A DNA stretch of 64,000 nt from Janibacter massiliensis (GTDB lineage Bacteria; Actinomycetota; Actinomycetes; Actinomycetales; Dermatophilaceae), in assembly GCF_900289115.1 (NCBI RefSeq), contig NZ_LT985196.1, forward strand, positions 182,681 to 246,680, given 5' to 3'. Positions 21,650-31,688 of the stretch are shown in pieces; position 1 is the first letter of the stretch; each line of letters starts with the position of its first letter. Under the pieces are notes generated by a model. It was given only the letters and a program-made list of their open reading frames with translations. It ran no database searches and was not told the DNA's origin. The position numbers and the translations under genes are program-made.

Positions 21650-22048
21650 TCAGTTGCGACGCGGCTTGGGCGGACGGACACCGTTGTGCGGCTGCGGCGT
21701 GACGTCGGCGATCGCGCCGACCTCGAGACCGGCCGCGGTGAGCGAACGGATCGCGGTCTCACGACCAGGACCCGGGCCCTTGACGAAGACGTCGACCTTC
21801 CGCATGCCGTGCTCCATGGCACGGCGGGCGGCGGCCTCGGCGGCCATCTGGGCCGCGTACGGGGTGGACTTGCGGGAGCCCTTGAAGCCGACCTGTCCGG
21901 CGGACGCCCACGAGATCACGGCACCGGTCGGGTCGGTGATCGAGATGATGGTGTTGTTGAACGTGCTCTTGATGTGGGCCTGGCCCACGGCGACGTTCTT
22001 CTTGACCTTCCGGCGGACCTTCGCGCCGGTGCGGCTCTTGGGGGGCAT
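21650..22048 (-). CDS. rpsK: 30S ribosomal protein S11
   Basis: A 132-residue S11. It shows the conserved [38 protein letters not shown] and [15 protein letters not shown] blocks and ends with the basic [13 protein letters not shown] tail that lines the mRNA exit path. Lies between rpsM and rpsD in the alpha operon order. Confidence 0.98.
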   Translation of the reverse strand: MPPKSRTGAKVRRKVKKNVAVGQAHIKSTFNNTIISITDPTGAVISWASAGQVGFKGSRKSTPYAAQMAAEAAARRAMEHGMRKVDVFVKGPGPGRETAIRSLTAAGLEVGAIADVTPQPHNGVRPPKPRRN

Positions 22049-22129
22049 GCTTCTCCTACGTTCTTCTTCGGTGGAGGCGAGGGATCACGCGAGCGCCGCG
22101 GTCAGGACCGCAACGACCGGTCGCGGTCC

Positions 22130-22501
22130 TCAGGCCTTCTTCTTGCCGGCGACGGTGCGCTTGGGGCCCTTGCGGGTCCGGGCGTTGGTCTTGGTCCGCT
22201 GCCCGCGAACGGGGAGACCGCGACGGTGGCGAAGACCCTCGTAGCTGCCGATCTCGACCTTGCGGCGGATGTCGGCGGCGACCTCCCGGCGGAGGTCACC
22301 CTCGAGCTTGCAGTTCGCCTCGAGGTAGTCGCGAAGGGCCACGAGCTGCTGCTCGTCGAGGTCCTTCACGCGGGTGCTCGGGTCGACACCGGTCTCGGCC
22401 AGCGCGGCCTTCGACGTCGTCCGGCCCACACCGAAGATGTAGGTCAGTGCGACCTCGACGCGCTTCTCGCGCGGGAGGTCGACTCCAACAAGACGTGCCA
22501 T
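22130..22501 (-). CDS. rpsM: 30S ribosomal protein S13
   Basis: A 123-residue S13. It begins [20 protein letters not shown]; the central [20 protein letters not shown] leads to the [21 protein letters not shown] signature and a lysine-rich tail that contacts P-site tRNA. First gene of the rpsM-rpsK-rpsD-rpoA-rplQ run; an eight-pair hairpin lies upstream between rpmJ and rpsM. Confidence 0.98.
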   Translation of the reverse strand: MARLVGVDLPREKRVEVALTYIFGVGRTTSKAALAETGVDPSTRVKDLDEQQLVALRDYLEANCKLEGDLRREVAADIRRKVEIGSYEGLRHRRGLPVRGQRTKTNARTRKGPKRTVAGKKKA

Positions 22502-22592
22502 CTTGTTCGGGTTCCTTGTCTGTCTCGTCCGGAGGTGTGCGGGGGCGGCGCCGTTCCGAGGTGGTGACCCGCACTCCGTGCGGACCTGCGGT

Positions 22593-22612
22593 CCCCGGCC
22601 TCCGGGCCGGGG
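22593..22612. terminator. Hairpin in the rpmJ-rpsM gap
   Basis: CCCCGGCC and GGCCGGGG form a perfect eight-pair stem around TCCG in the 249-base gap. It may reduce read-through from rpmJ into rpsM or be a processing site. No other feature was seen in the gap. Confidence 0.5.
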
Positions 22613-22750
22613 GTGACGTCCCGAGCGGGCTCGGGGGTCGGGCGCTGCCAGTCATTCAGCTGTCGATGTTCAGTTGTGCTTCCCCGCGAGCGCGGGGCGC
22701 GTGCGATCGAAGTCCACGCGGTGCGGCCGGCGCGAGCCGGCGGCGGCTGC

Positions 22751-22864
22751 TCAGCCCTGGCGCTGCTTGTGGCGCAGGTTCTCGCAGATCACCATGACCC
22801 GCCCGTTGCGGCGGATCACCTTGCACTTGTCGCAGATCTTCTTGACGCTCGGCTGGACCTTCAT
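22751..22864 (-). CDS. rpmJ: 50S ribosomal protein L36 (zinc form)
   Basis: A 37-residue protein starting [15 protein letters not shown]. The zinc ligands C11, C14, C27 and H32 are all present, so this is the zinc-containing C-plus form rather than the zinc-independent paralogue. It is preceded by infA, as is usual in actinobacteria. Confidence 0.97.
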   Translation of the reverse strand: MKVQPSVKKICDKCKVIRRNGRVMVICENLRHKQRQG

Positions 22865-22948
22865 GCCTGTGCATCCTTGATCTATCCGTCCCACCACCGC
22901 GGTTCGGTGGCGGGTCCTGCTCTGCGGTCGACGGCCGGGGCCCTCGAC

Positions 22949-23170
22949 TCAGCGGTAACGGAAGACGATCCGGCCGCGGGTCAGGTCGTACGGGCTGAGC
23001 TCCACCACGACCCGGTCCTCGGGGAGGATCCGGATGTAGTGCTGGCGCATCTTGCCCGAGATGTGGGCGAGAACCTTGTGACCGTTCGTCAGCTCGACGC
23101 GGAACATCGCGTTCGGAAGAGCCTCGACGATCGTGCCCTCGACCTCGATGACACCGTCCTTCTTGGCCAT
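22949..23170 (-). CDS. infA: Translation initiation factor IF-1
   Basis: A 73-residue OB-fold factor that occupies the ribosomal A site during initiation. It shows [20 protein letters not shown], the [20 protein letters not shown] core and the tail [13 protein letters not shown]. Upstream, TATCGT (23312-23317 on the minus strand) is a candidate -10, and an eight-pair hairpin at 23273-23293 would lie in the roughly 135-base leader. Confidence 0.98.
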   Translation of the reverse strand: MAKKDGVIEVEGTIVEALPNAMFRVELTNGHKVLAHISGKMRQHYIRILPEDRVVVELSPYDLTRGRIVFRYR

Positions 23171-23332
23171 ACCCTCTCGATCCGTCGTGCGACCCCGCCG
23201 GGATGGTGGGGTCTGCGTGGCCCTCCGGGCACACGCCGCCCCGGGCCGTTCGGCGGCGAGGCGGTGGGTGGTGCCGTCCGCTGGACGGACGGCATGGAGG
23301 ACCGACGTAAAACGATACGCGATACGGGCACT

Positions 23333-23353
23333 CCCCGGCGAATCGAGCCGGGG
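23333..23353 (-). terminator. Hairpin immediately after map
   Basis: CCCCGGC (23333-23339) and GCCGGGG (23347-23353) form a seven-pair stem starting directly at the map stop codon. It separates secY-adk-map from the infA transcription unit. Confidence 0.5.
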
Positions 23354-24202
23354 TCAGCCGAGGTCGACGGCGGGGACACCGAGCGTCCGCAGACGATCGG
23401 TGCCGCCGTCGACCGCCGTGAGGACGCAGATCCCGTCCGACGTCAGCGCCACCGAGTGCTCCCAGTGAGCTGCCCGGGCGCCGTCGTCGGTGGAGACCGT
23501 CCAGTCGTCGTCCTCGACGTGGTTGGCCTGGTCACCCAGGGTGACCATCGGCTCGATGGCGATCGTCGTCCCGTCCCGCAGCTCGGGCCCGCGACGGTCC
23601 ATCCGGTAGTTCGGGACGTTCGGGGGCTCGTGCATCGATCGCCCGATGCCGTGGCCGACGTAGTCCTCGACGATCCCGTAGGTCCGGCCGTCGCGTCGCC
23701 CGGCCGCCCGGATCGAGTCCTCGATCGCGGCCCCGACGACGTGGAGGTCTGCCCCCACCCGCAGCGCGGCGATCCCCGCCCACAGGCTCTCCTCGGTCGT
23801 GCGGGACAGCTCGAGGTCCTCGGCACGGCCGGCGGCCTCGCCGCCGACGACGAGCGTCATCGCCGCGTCACCGTTCCACCCCTCGAGCTGGGCGCCGCAG
23901 TCGATCGACACCAGGTCACCCTCGAGCAGGACCCGCTCCCCCGGGATGCCGTGGACGATCTCGTCGTTGACGGAGGTGCACAGCGTGTGCCGGTACCCCG
24001 GGACGAGCTGGAAGTTCGGCACACCACCGTGGTCGCGGATGTGGGTCTCGGCGAGCGTGTCGAGGTCGAGCGTCGTCATACCCGGGCGCAGCTGCGCTGC
24101 GAGCAGCTCCAAGGTCCGCCCGACGAGGAGGCCGGCCGCCCGCATCCGCGTCAGCTCGTCCCGACTGCGTCGCGGGATCCGCTCCCGGCCGAACAGGCCC
24201 AC
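23354..24202 (-). CDS. map: Type I methionine aminopeptidase
   Basis: A 282-residue enzyme that removes the N-terminal methionine from nascent proteins. Metal ligands lie in SIDCGAQLEGWNGDAAMT, GHGIGRSMHEPPNVPNY, IAIEPMVTLG and HWEHSVALT. There is no N-terminal zinc-finger extension. Five bases downstream of adk in the conserved secY-adk-map order. Confidence 0.96.
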   Translation of the reverse strand: MGLFGRERIPRRSRDELTRMRAAGLLVGRTLELLAAQLRPGMTTLDLDTLAETHIRDHGGVPNFQLVPGYRHTLCTSVNDEIVHGIPGERVLLEGDLVSIDCGAQLEGWNGDAAMTLVVGGEAAGRAEDLELSRTTEESLWAGIAALRVGADLHVVGAAIEDSIRAAGRRDGRTYGIVEDYVGHGIGRSMHEPPNVPNYRMDRRGPELRDGTTIAIEPMVTLGDQANHVEDDDWTVSTDDGARAAHWEHSVALTSDGICVLTAVDGGTDRLRTLGVPAVDLG

Positions 24203-24207
24203 CCCGC

Positions 24208-24780
24208 TCAGCGCTCGAGGCGGTCGAGCGCCGCGAGCACGCGGGTGGTGACCTCGTCGACCTCGCCCATGCCGTCGACCTCGACGAGGAGGCCCTTGGC
24301 GCGGAAGACGGCCGCGAGCGGCTCGGTCTCTCGGCGGTAGATCGCCTGACGCTCGCGGATGACGTCCTCGGTGTCGTCCGGTCGGTTCTCGACCTCGGCG
24401 CGCTTGAGCAGGCGACCGACGACCTCGTCCTCGTCGACCGTGAGCATGAGGACGCCGTCGATGCGATGCCCCGTCTCGGCGAGCATGCCGGCGAGGGCGT
24501 CGACCTGCGCCTCGGTGCGCGGGTAGCCATCGAGCAGGAAGCCGTTGGCCGCGTCCGGCTCCGCGAGGCGGTCGCGCACGATCTCGTTCGTGATGTCGTC
24601 GGAGACGTAGCCGCCGCTGGCGGTGATCTCCTTGACCTTCAGGCCCAGGGGGGTCTCCGCCTTGATGTTGGCCCGGAAGATGTCGCCCGTGGAGATCGCG
24701 GGGATGCCGTAGTGCTCGGCGATCCGGGAGGCCTGGGTGCCCTTCCCGGCACCGGGAGGACCGAAGATGATGAGGCGCAT
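24208..24780 (-). CDS. adk: Adenylate kinase
   Basis: A 190-residue kinase (ATP + AMP to 2 ADP). The P-loop GPPGAGKGT is at residues 7-15, the AMP-binding ISTGDIFR follows, and GFLLDGYPRTEAQ is the conserved strand-4 motif. The lid is short and lacks the four-cysteine zinc motif, as is usual in actinobacteria. The ATG shares one base with the secY stop (TGATG), so translation is likely coupled. Confidence 0.97.
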   Translation of the reverse strand: MRLIIFGPPGAGKGTQASRIAEHYGIPAISTGDIFRANIKAETPLGLKVKEITASGGYVSDDITNEIVRDRLAEPDAANGFLLDGYPRTEAQVDALAGMLAETGHRIDGVLMLTVDEDEVVGRLLKRAEVENRPDDTEDVIRERQAIYRRETEPLAAVFRAKGLLVEVDGMGEVDEVTTRVLAALDRLER

Positions 24781-26093
24781 CAGCGGAGGAACCCTTCGTA
24801 GCGCTGCTGCTGCAGCTGGGACTCGATCTGCTTCACCGTCTCGAGGCCGACCCCGACCATGATGAGGATCGAGGTGCCACCGAACGGGAAGTTCTGGTTC
24901 GCCCCGACCAGCACGAGCGCGATGAGCGGGATGAGCGAGATGAGGGCGAGGTAGATGGCACCGGGCACCGTGATCCGGGTGAGGACGTAGTTCAGGTACT
25001 CGGCCGTCGGCCGGCCCGCGCGGTAGCCCGGGACGAAGCCGCCGTACTTCTTCATGTTGTCCGCGACCTCGACGGGGTTGAACGTGATCGAGACGTAGAA
25101 GAACGTGAAGAAGAGGATGAGGGCGGTGTAGGTCGCCATGTAGATCGGATGGTCGCCCTGGACGAGGTGGGCGTTGATCCAGTCGACCCAGCCGGGATTG
25201 TTCCCGTCCGGGCTCGAGCTGAACTGGGCGACCATCGTCGGCAGCGCCAGCAGCGAGCTGGCGAAGATCACCGGGATGACACCGGCCATGTTCACCTTGA
25301 TCGGGATGTACGTCGACGTGCCGCCGTACATCTGTCGGCCCACCATCCGCTTGGCGTACTGGACCGGGATCCGCCGCTGGCTCTGCTCGACGAAGACGAC
25401 GAGACCGATGATGAGCAGGCCGAGCGCGATGACGCCGAAGAAGATGTCCCAGCGGCCCTCTCGCTGCTGGATGGCCCACAGCGAGCCGGGGAACGTGGAC
25501 GCGATGGAGGTGAAGATGAGGAGGGACATGCCGTTGCCGACACCCTTCTCGGTGATGAGCTCACCGAGCCACATCACCAGCCCGGTGCCCGCCGTCATCG
25601 TCAGAACCATGAGGGAGATCGTCACCCAGCCCTCGTCGTAGAGGATGTTCTGGCAGCCGGTGCCGAAGAGGTTCTCGGGGTTGCGGGCGAACGTGATCAG
25701 CGTGGAGGACTGCAGGACGGCCAGGGCGATCGTCAGGTAGCGCGTGTACTGGGTCAGCTTCGTCTGGCCCTGCTGGCCCTCCTGCTTGAGGGTCTCGAAC
25801 CGCGGGATGACCACCGTCAGCAGCTGCACGATGATGCTCGCGGTGATGTACGGCATGATCCCGAGCGCGAACACCGACAGCTGGAGCAGCGCCCCACCGC
25901 TGAAGAGGTTGGCGAGCCCGAGGAAGGTGTTCGACCCCTCGGACCGGGCGATGCACCCCTGGACAGCGCCGTAGCTGACGCCAGGCGTCGGGATGACGCT
26001 GCCGAGCCGGAACAGCACGATGATGCCAAGGGTGAACAGCAGCTTCCTGCGCAGGTCCGGCGTCTGGAACGCGCGGCCGAAGGCTGAGAGCAC
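24780..26093 (-). CDS. secY: Preprotein translocase subunit SecY
   Basis: The 437-residue channel subunit of the Sec translocon with ten predicted membrane helices. Family motifs include LGIMPYITASIIVQLL (plug region), the cytoplasmic loop ending RYLTIALAVLQ, and RFRPG-like FVPGYRAGRPTAEYL in loop C5. A TAGATT box on the minus strand at 26140-26145 and the hairpin after rplO suggest that secY-adk-map has its own promoter. Confidence 0.98.
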   Translation of the reverse strand: MLSAFGRAFQTPDLRRKLLFTLGIIVLFRLGSVIPTPGVSYGAVQGCIARSEGSNTFLGLANLFSGGALLQLSVFALGIMPYITASIIVQLLTVVIPRFETLKQEGQQGQTKLTQYTRYLTIALAVLQSSTLITFARNPENLFGTGCQNILYDEGWVTISLMVLTMTAGTGLVMWLGELITEKGVGNGMSLLIFTSIASTFPGSLWAIQQREGRWDIFFGVIALGLLIIGLVVFVEQSQRRIPVQYAKRMVGRQMYGGTSTYIPIKVNMAGVIPVIFASSLLALPTMVAQFSSSPDGNNPGWVDWINAHLVQGDHPIYMATYTALILFFTFFYVSITFNPVEVADNMKKYGGFVPGYRAGRPTAEYLNYVLTRITVPGAIYLALISLIPLIALVLVGANQNFPFGGTSILIMVGVGLETVKQIESQLQQQRYEGFLR

Positions 26094-26223
26094 TGGTCCT
26101 CCATCTGGCGCGGCGGTGCCGCGGTCGGTGTACTGGCGAAATCTACCCCGTGGTGCCGTGGGGGCCGAAGCGGGTCGTTCACGCCCCCCCGCGGCCGTGC
26201 CGGGACACCCACGCCGGAAACGA

Positions 26224-26271
26224 CGGTGCCGCAGAGCGGGTCCCCGGACGGGGATCTGCCCTGCGGCACCG
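26224..26271 (-). terminator. Hairpin between rplO and secY
   Basis: An 11-pair outer stem (CGGTGCCGCAG with CTGCGGCACCG) plus an inner CCCCG/CGGGG stem, 12 bases beyond the rplO stop. It would end or attenuate the spc-type ribosomal transcript before secY. The rest of the 189-base gap holds only the candidate secY promoter. Confidence 0.65.
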
Positions 26272-26282
26272 GTCGCACGGGA

Positions 26283-26783
26283 TCAGCCGGCGGTGATGCT
26301 GCCGCCCGCCGCCTCGATCTTCTCCTTGGCGCTCGCCGAGAACGCGTCAGCCGTGACGTCGACCTTCACGGTGATCTCGCCCGAGCCGAGAACCTTCACC
26401 GGGTGCCCGCCGCGAACGGCGCCCTTCTCGACGAGGTTCTCGACGGTGACGGTGCCACCCTCGGGGAACAGCGTCGAGATCCGGTCGAGGTTGACGACCT
26501 GGTACTCGGTCTTGAACGGGTTCTTGAACCCGCGGAGCTTCGGCAGGCGCATGTGCAACGGCGTCTGCCCGCCCTCGAACCGCTCGGGGACCTGGTATCG
26601 GGCGCCGGTTCCCTTGGTGCCGCGGCCGGCGGTCTTTCCCTTGCTCCCCTCACCACGACCGACGCGGGTGCGCGCGGTCTTGGCGCCGGGGGCCGGACGA
26701 AGGTGGTGGACCTTCAGGGCGTGCGCCCGGCCGTCGGCCGAGCCGGCCGCGGCCTGGGCGGCCTTCTTCGTGGAGTCAGCCAT
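26283..26783 (-). CDS. rplO: 50S ribosomal protein L15
   Basis: A 166-residue L15. After a basic/alanine-rich start come [34 protein letters not shown], the [17 protein letters not shown] signature and the C-terminal [13 protein letters not shown] fold. ATG 26783 is used, two bases after the rpmD stop; an in-frame GTG lies six bases upstream. Last ribosomal gene before secY. Confidence 0.96.
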   Translation of the reverse strand: MADSTKKAAQAAAGSADGRAHALKVHHLRPAPGAKTARTRVGRGEGSKGKTAGRGTKGTGARYQVPERFEGGQTPLHMRLPKLRGFKNPFKTEYQVVNLDRISTLFPEGGTVTVENLVEKGAVRGGHPVKVLGSGEITVKVDVTADAFSASAKEKIEAAGGSITAG

Positions 26784-26785
26784 GC

Positions 26786-26968
26786 TCACTCAACCTCCTC
26801 GACGGCGACGAGGTGCGCCACCGTACGGACCATCCCCCGGATCTCGGGGCGGTCCTCCTTGACGACGACGTCGCCGATGCGCTTCAGACCGAGCGTGCGC
26901 AGCGTGTCCCGCTGGTTCTGCTTCCCGCCGATCTCGGACTTGACCTGGGTGACCTTCAGACGAGCCAT
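26786..26968 (-). CDS. rpmD: 50S ribosomal protein L30
   Basis: A 60-residue L30: [19 protein letters not shown] followed by [12 protein letters not shown] and a beta-hairpin end. The ATG overlaps the rpsE stop by one base (TGATG), and rplO starts two bases after its own stop, so it is embedded in a tightly coupled run. Confidence 0.97.
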   Translation of the reverse strand: MARLKVTQVKSEIGGKQNQRDTLRTLGLKRIGDVVVKEDRPEIRGMVRTVAHLVAVEEVE

Positions 26969-27657
26969 CACGCACCCGCCTTCTCGGCCTGCTCGGCCTT
27001 CTTCTTCTCGGCGGCCTCGGCGCGACCGGCGGCCTGCGCACGAAGCATCGCCGAGGGGGCGACCTCGTCGAGCGGGAGACCACGGCGGGCGGCCACGGAC
27101 TCCGGGCGCTCGAGGTCACGCAGGGCCTGGACCGTCGCGTGGACGATGTTGATGGCGTTGTCCGACCCGAGCGACTTGCTCAGGACGTCGTGGATGCCGG
27201 CGCACTCGAGCACTGCGCGGACCGGACCACCGGCGATGACACCGGTACCGGGCGCGGCGGGACGGAGCAGGACGACGCCAGCGGCGGCCTCACCCTGGAC
27301 CGGGTGCGGGATCGTCCCCTGGATGCGCGGGACGGTGAAGAAGGCCTTCTTCGCCTCCTCGACACCCTTCGCGATGGCGGCCGGGACCTCCTTTGCCTTG
27401 CCGTAGCCGACGCCGACGGTGCCGTCACCGTCGCCGACGACGACGAGGGCGGTGAAGCTGAAGCGCCGACCACCCTTGACGACCTTGGCGACACGGTTGA
27501 TCGTGACGACCCGCTCGAGGTACTGGCTCTCCTGCTGGCGGTCACGGCCGCCGCGACGGTCGTCGCGACCGCCCCGGCGGTCGTTGCCGCGCTGGTTGTC
27601 GTTCGTCGAACCGCGACCGTTGTCGGGTCCGGTGCCTCGACGCTGCGGTCCGGGCAT
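26968..27657 (-). CDS. rpsE: 30S ribosomal protein S5 (long charged N-terminus)
   Basis: A 229-residue S5. The conserved double-stranded-RNA-binding-like domain starts near residue 45 ([20 protein letters not shown]) and continues with [20 protein letters not shown] and [16 protein letters not shown]. The first 45 residues are R/G/D/N/Q-rich with a repeated DRRGGRD-type motif, and the C-terminus has an extra A/E/K-rich helix, making it longer than E. coli S5 (167). Coupled to rpmD by TGATG. Confidence 0.97.
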   Translation of the reverse strand: MPGPQRRGTGPDNGRGSTNDNQRGNDRRGGRDDRRGGRDRQQESQYLERVVTINRVAKVVKGGRRFSFTALVVVGDGDGTVGVGYGKAKEVPAAIAKGVEEAKKAFFTVPRIQGTIPHPVQGEAAAGVVLLRPAAPGTGVIAGGPVRAVLECAGIHDVLSKSLGSDNAINIVHATVQALRDLERPESVAARRGLPLDEVAPSAMLRAQAAGRAEAAEKKKAEQAEKAGA

Positions 27658-27700
27658 CAGATGCTCCTCGTCTCGGTGGCGGTGGTGTGCTGGGCGGACA

Positions 27701-28075
27701 TCACAGGGCCAGTCCCCCCTCGCGGGCGCCGTCCGCGATGGCGGCGACCCGGCCGTGGTAGCGGTTGCCGCCGCGGTCGAAGACCACGGCGTCCACCCCG
27801 GCGTCTTTGGCCCGCTGGGCGACGAGCTCGCCGACCTTCTTGGCCTTCGAGGTCTTGTCGCCCTCGAGGGCGCGGACGTCCGCCTCCATCGTCGAGGCCG
27901 ACGCGACCGTCTTGCCGACGGTGTCGTCGACGACCTGGACGAACATGTGGCGCGCGGAGCGCGTCACGACGAGGCGGGGCCGGACGGCGGTGCCGGTGAT
28001 CCGCTTGCGGACGCGCGTGTGCCGGCGACCGCGCGCGGCGGACTTGCCCTTGGCGCGCTTGACGATCAGTGCCAT
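27701..28075 (-). CDS. rplR: 50S ribosomal protein L18
   Basis: A 124-residue 5S-rRNA-binding L18. Conserved features are the basic N-terminus ([19 protein letters not shown]), [15 protein letters not shown] and the closing [20 protein letters not shown]. Three bases downstream of rplF. Confidence 0.97.
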   Translation of the reverse strand: MALIVKRAKGKSAARGRRHTRVRKRITGTAVRPRLVVTRSARHMFVQVVDDTVGKTVASASTMEADVRALEGDKTSKAKKVGELVAQRAKDAGVDAVVFDRGGNRYHGRVAAIADGAREGGLAL

Positions 28076-28078
28076 GGC

Positions 28079-28615
28079 TTACTTACCAGCCTTTCCGACC
28101 TTGCGACGGATGTGCTCGCCCTCGTACCGGACACCCTTGCCCTTGTACGGGTCGGGCTTGCGCAGCTTGCGGATGTTCGCGGCGACCTCGCCGACGAGCT
28201 GCTTGTCGATGCCCTGGACCGAGAACCGCGTGGGGTTCTCGACGGCGAACGTGATGCCCTGCGGCGGCTCGACCGTGATGGGGTGGCTGTACCCGAGCGC
28301 GAACTCGAGGTTGCCGCCCTTGTTCTGCACGCGGTAACCCGTGCCGTGGATCTCGAGCTTCTTCTCGTAACCCTCGGTGACGCCGGTGACCATGTTCGCG
28401 ATGAGCGAGCGGGTCAGGCCGTGCAGCGCGCGGTTCTGCCGCTCGTCGTCGGGGCGGGAGACCTGGAGGCCCTCCTCGCCGCGCTCGACGCTGATGGGCG
28501 CGGCGACCACGTGGGTCAGCTCGCCCTTGGGGCCCTTGACCTTGACGGTCTGGCCGTCGACGGACACGTCGACGCCGGAGGGCACGGTGATGGGAAGTCG
28601 TCCGATTCGCGACAT
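28079..28615 (-). CDS. rplF: 50S ribosomal protein L6
   Basis: A 178-residue L6 of two similar domains. It starts [17 protein letters not shown] and carries [10 protein letters not shown] and the C-terminal signature [20 protein letters not shown] with [21 protein letters not shown]. It lies between rpsH (12-base gap) and rplR (three-base gap). Confidence 0.98.
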   Translation of the reverse strand: MSRIGRLPITVPSGVDVSVDGQTVKVKGPKGELTHVVAAPISVERGEEGLQVSRPDDERQNRALHGLTRSLIANMVTGVTEGYEKKLEIHGTGYRVQNKGGNLEFALGYSHPITVEPPQGITFAVENPTRFSVQGIDKQLVGEVAANIRKLRKPDPYKGKGVRYEGEHIRRKVGKAGK

Positions 28616-28627
28616 GTCAGTCCTGCC

Positions 28628-29026
28628 TCACCAGACGTAGGCGAGGACTTCCCCGCCCACACCCTTGCTCGCGGCCTGCTTGTCGGTGAGCAGACCGGAC
28701 GACGTGGAGATGATCGCGACACCGAGACCACCGAGAACCTTGGGGAGGTTGGTGGACTTCGCGTAGACGCGGAGACCGGGCTTGGACACCCGGCGGACAC
28801 CGGCGATGGAACGCTCGCGGTTGGGGCCGTACTTGAGCTCGATGGTCAGCGTGCGGCCGACCTCGGCGTCCTTGACGGACCAGCCGGCGATGTAGCCCTC
28901 CGCCTGGAGGATGTCGGCGATGTGCGACTTCAGCTTGGAGAACGGCATGTCGACGGTGTCGTGGTGCGCCGAGTTGGCGTTGCGCACACGCGTCAGCATG
29001 TCCGCGATGGGATCGGTCATGGTCAT
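28628..29026 (-). CDS. rpsH: 30S ribosomal protein S8
   Basis: A 132-residue S8, the 16S central-domain binder. It starts [17 protein letters not shown], the common actinobacterial form, and ends [27 protein letters not shown] (shown in two parts). A second start two codons in (29020) is possible. Ninety-two bases separate it from rpsN. Confidence 0.98.
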   Translation of the reverse strand: MTMTDPIADMLTRVRNANSAHHDTVDMPFSKLKSHIADILQAEGYIAGWSVKDAEVGRTLTIELKYGPNRERSIAGVRRVSKPGLRVYAKSTNLPKVLGGLGVAIISTSSGLLTDKQAASKGVGGEVLAYVW

Positions 29027-29118
29027 GGGCTTGATCTGCCCTCTCTCACCGCGGTTTCACCCGGCTGACGCCGGGCGACCTGCGATGTAGATGGTCGGGA
29101 TGTGGGAGGAAGGCTGGG

Positions 29119-29304
29119 TCACCAGCTGGACTTGGTCACGCCGGGCAGCTGGCCCCGGTGCGCCATCTCGCGCAGGCAGATCCGGCACAGGCCGAACTTG
29201 CGGTACACCGAGTGCGGCCGGCCGCAGCGCTGGCAGCGGGTGTAGGCGCGGACCTTGAACTTCGGCTTCTTGTTCGCCTTCTCGATCAGGGCGGTCTTGG
29301 CCAT
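29119..29304 (-). CDS. rpsN: 30S ribosomal protein S14, zinc-ribbon type Z
   Basis: A 61-residue S14 with zinc ligands C24, C27, C40 and C43 (CQRC and CRIC). This is the short zinc-binding form found in the spc operon of Gram-positives, as opposed to the roughly 100-residue zinc-free paralogue used under zinc starvation. Start chosen at [16 protein letters not shown]; one base separates it from the rplE stop. Confidence 0.98.
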   Translation of the reverse strand: MAKTALIEKANKKPKFKVRAYTRCQRCGRPHSVYRKFGLCRICLREMAHRGQLPGVTKSSW

Positions 29305-29305
29305 G

Positions 29306-29881
29306 TCAGTTCTCCTTGAAGGGGAAGCCGAGCGCCTTGAGCAGCGCACGTCCCTCGTCGTCGGTGGCGGCGGAGGTGACGACCGTGATGTCCATGCCGC
29401 GGACGCGGTCGATCTTGTCCATGTCGATCTCGTGGAACATCGACTGCTCCGTGAGGCCGAACGTGTAGTTGCCCCGGCCGTCGAACTGCTTCGGCGACAG
29501 ACCGCGGAAGTCGCGGATGCGCGGGAGGGCGACCGACACGAGCCGGTCCAGGAACTCCCACATCCGGTCGCCGCGCAGCGTCACGTGGCAGCCGATGGGC
29601 ATGCCCTCGCGGAGCTTGAACTGGGCGATCGACTTGCGGGCCTTGGTCACGGACGGCTTCTGACCGGTGATGGCCGTGAGGTCACGGACGGCACCCTCGA
29701 TGAGCTTGCTGTCCTTCGCGGCGTCTCCGACGCCCATGTTGACGACGACCTTGACGACGCCCGGGACCTGCATGACGTTCGCGAAGCCGAACTGCTCCTG
29801 CAGCGAGCCCTTGATCTCGTCGGCGTACCGCTGCTTGAGGCGCGGGGCGACCTTCTGCGTGGTGGTTGCGGTCTCAGTCAT
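29306..29881 (-). CDS. rplE: 50S ribosomal protein L5
   Basis: A 191-residue L5, which binds 5S rRNA and contacts P-site tRNA. Conserved segments are [50 protein letters not shown] and [16 protein letters not shown] 29881 with gagaga just upstream is preferred over an in-frame GTG three codons earlier. Five bases downstream of rplX. Confidence 0.97.
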   Translation of the reverse strand: MTETATTTQKVAPRLKQRYADEIKGSLQEQFGFANVMQVPGVVKVVVNMGVGDAAKDSKLIEGAVRDLTAITGQKPSVTKARKSIAQFKLREGMPIGCHVTLRGDRMWEFLDRLVSVALPRIRDFRGLSPKQFDGRGNYTFGLTEQSMFHEIDMDKIDRVRGMDITVVTSAATDDEGRALLKALGFPFKEN

Positions 29882-29886
29882 CTCTC

Positions 29887-30228
29887 TCACAGGTCCTTGC
29901 CCGAGCGCACACCGACGCGGGTGCGGCTCGTCTTGGAACGACCGTCGCGCTCGACGGTCTCGGTCCGCGTGCGGACGCGCGTCGGCTTGTTGTCCTCGGG
30001 GTCGACGATCGCGACGTTGCTCACGTGGATCGGGGCCTCCTGGACGACGAGGCCGCCGGCCTGACCACGGACGCCCGCCTTGACGTGGCGCGTGACGCGG
30101 TTGACGCCCTCGACCGTGACCCGCTGGGTCTCGGTGTCGACGGCGATGACCTTGCCCTGCTTGGTCCGGTCCTTGCCGGACAGGACCTGGACGAGGTCAC
30201 CCTTCTTGATCTTCATGATCTTCGCCAT
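29887..30228 (-). CDS. rplX: 50S ribosomal protein L24
   Basis: A 113-residue L24 with an N-terminal KOW motif ([20 protein letters not shown]) and the conserved [15 protein letters not shown] and [14 protein letters not shown]. The last 25 residues are R/T/S-rich. Assembly initiator of the 50S subunit. Two bases downstream of rplN. Confidence 0.97.
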   Translation of the reverse strand: MAKIMKIKKGDLVQVLSGKDRTKQGKVIAVDTETQRVTVEGVNRVTRHVKAGVRGQAGGLVVQEAPIHVSNVAIVDPEDNKPTRVRTRTETVERDGRSKTSRTRVGVRSGKDL

Positions 30229-30230
30229 GG

Positions 30231-30599
30231 TCAGAGCACCTCCGGCGCGAGCGAGATGATCTTCATGAACTTCTTGTCGCGCAGCTCGCGGCCCACCGGG
30301 CCGAAGATACGGGTCCCACGCGGGTCGCCGTCGTTCTTGAGGATGACGGCAGCGTTCTCGTCGAAGCGGATGTACGACCCGTCCGGGCGACGGCGCTCCT
30401 TCGAGGTCCGGACGATGACGGCCTTGACGACGTCGCCCTTCTTGACGTTGCCACCGGGGATCGCGTCCTTGACGGTGGCGACGATGGTGTCACCGATGCC
30501 GGCGTAGCGCCGACCGGAACCGCCGAGCACGCGGATGCAGAGGATCTCCTTCGCACCCGTGTTGTCGGCGACACGCAGTCGCGACTCCTGCTGGATCAC
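30231..30599 (-). CDS. rplN: 50S ribosomal protein L14
   Basis: A 122-residue L14 beginning [20 protein letters not shown]. It carries the family signature around [20 protein letters not shown] and ends [13 protein letters not shown] 116-base gap with a strong hairpin separates it from rpsQ, so it may head a separately controlled segment. Confidence 0.98.
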   Translation of the reverse strand: MIQQESRLRVADNTGAKEILCIRVLGGSGRRYAGIGDTIVATVKDAIPGGNVKKGDVVKAVIVRTSKERRRPDGSYIRFDENAAVILKNDGDPRGTRIFGPVGRELRDKKFMKIISLAPEVL

Positions 30600-30625
30600 T
30601 TCTCACTCCTGTCGTCGAGCTGGTT

Positions 30626-30645
30626 CTCGCCGCCGTGGCGGCGAG
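30626..30645. other. Hairpin in the rpsQ-rplN gap
   Basis: CTCGCCGCC and GGCGGCGAG are exact complements two bases apart; a realistic fold has seven pairs with a six-base loop. It sits in the only sizeable gap between the S10-type and spc-type ribosomal blocks and could attenuate or mark RNA processing. Confidence 0.5.
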
Positions 30646-30715
30646 CCTGGCCGAACTTCCTGGTCTGGGTGCCGCGGCGGGGCGCTGGGCCCCGTCGGCA
30701 GCGGGTCGAGTCGGC

Positions 30716-31036
30716 TTACTTGGCCTTCTCGAGGATGGTCACGAGGCGCCACCGCTTCGTGGCGGACAGGGGCCGGGTCTCCATGATGAGGACGCGGTCG
30801 CCGACACCGGCGACGTTCTCCTCGTCGTGGGCCTTCACCTTGCTGCTGCGGCGCAGGACCTTGCCGTACAGCGCGTGCTTGACGCGGTCCTCGACCTCGA
30901 CGGTGATGGTCTTGTCCATCTTGTCGCTGACGACGTAACCCTGGCGCGTCTTGCGGTAGTTGCGGTCGCCGCCGTGGCCCTCGAGGGCCTCGGTGTGGTC
31001 GACGTCGACCTCGGGCGTCTGGGTGGTCTCGCTCAC
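30716..31036 (-). CDS. rpsQ: 30S ribosomal protein S17
   Basis: A 106-residue S17 OB-fold protein. The conserved part starts near residue 26 ([20 protein letters not shown]) and includes [19 protein letters not shown] and [10 protein letters not shown]. The N-terminal 25 residues are an acidic/histidine extension. The GTG start overlaps the rpmC stop (GTGA). Confidence 0.97.
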   Translation of the reverse strand: MSETTQTPEVDVDHTEALEGHGGDRNYRKTRQGYVVSDKMDKTITVEVEDRVKHALYGKVLRRSSKVKAHDEENVAGVGDRVLIMETRPLSATKRWRLVTILEKAK

Positions 31037-31269
31037 TTGCTGGCCTCCGTGCTGCCGATGCCGAGCTCGCGCTCACGCATCTCGGTGTAGATCCGGGCGA
31101 TGTCCTTCCGGACCGCCCGCAGCCGTCCGTGGCTCTCCAGCTGGCCGGTCGCCGACTGGAAACGGAGGTTGAAGAGCTCCTCCTTGGCCTTCCGCAGCTC
31201 CTCGACGAGTCGCTCGTCGTCGAGACCCCGCAGCTCCTTGCTCGTCAGGTCCTTGGATCCGATCGCCAT
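31033..31269 (-). CDS. rpmC: 50S ribosomal protein L29
   Basis: A 78-residue helical L29: [35 protein letters not shown], and [18 protein letters not shown]. It lies at the peptide exit tunnel rim. Its ATG overlaps the rplP stop by one base (TGATG) and its stop overlaps the rpsQ start. Confidence 0.97.
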   Translation of the reverse strand: MAIGSKDLTSKELRGLDDERLVEELRKAKEELFNLRFQSATGQLESHGRLRAVRKDIARIYTEMRERELGIGSTEASK

Positions 31270-31688
31270 CAGATGTCACCACCCTCACGCGCGACGAAGC
31301 GGCACTTCATCGGCAGCTTGTGCATCGCCAGGCGGAGCGCCTCGCGAGCAACCTCCTCGGACACGCCGGAGACCTCGAACATGACGCGGCCCGGCTTGAC
31401 GTTCGCGACCCACCACTCCGGCGAACCCTTGCCGGAACCCATGCGGGTCTCGGCCGGCTTCTTCGTCAGCGGGCGGTCCGGGTAGATGTTGATCCAGACC
31501 TTCCCGCCACGCTTCATGTAGCGGGTCATGGCGATACGGGCCGACTCGATCTGACGGTTCGTCACGTAGGCCGGCTCGGTCGCCTGGATGCCGAAGTCGC
31601 CGAAGGCGATCGTCGTGCCGCCCTTGGAACGGCCCGAGCGCTTCGGGTGGTGCTGCTTGCGGTGCTTGACTCGACGGGGGATCAACAT
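31269..31688 (-). CDS. rplP: 50S ribosomal protein L16
   Basis: A 139-residue L16 starting [20 protein letters not shown]. It shows [20 protein letters not shown], the [12 protein letters not shown] segment and the [19 protein letters not shown] signature. Overlaps rpsC upstream and rpmC downstream by one base each (TGATG). Confidence 0.98.
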   Translation of the reverse strand: MLIPRRVKHRKQHHPKRSGRSKGGTTIAFGDFGIQATEPAYVTNRQIESARIAMTRYMKRGGKVWINIYPDRPLTKKPAETRMGSGKGSPEWWVANVKPGRVMFEVSGVSEEVAREALRLAMHKLPMKCRFVAREGGDI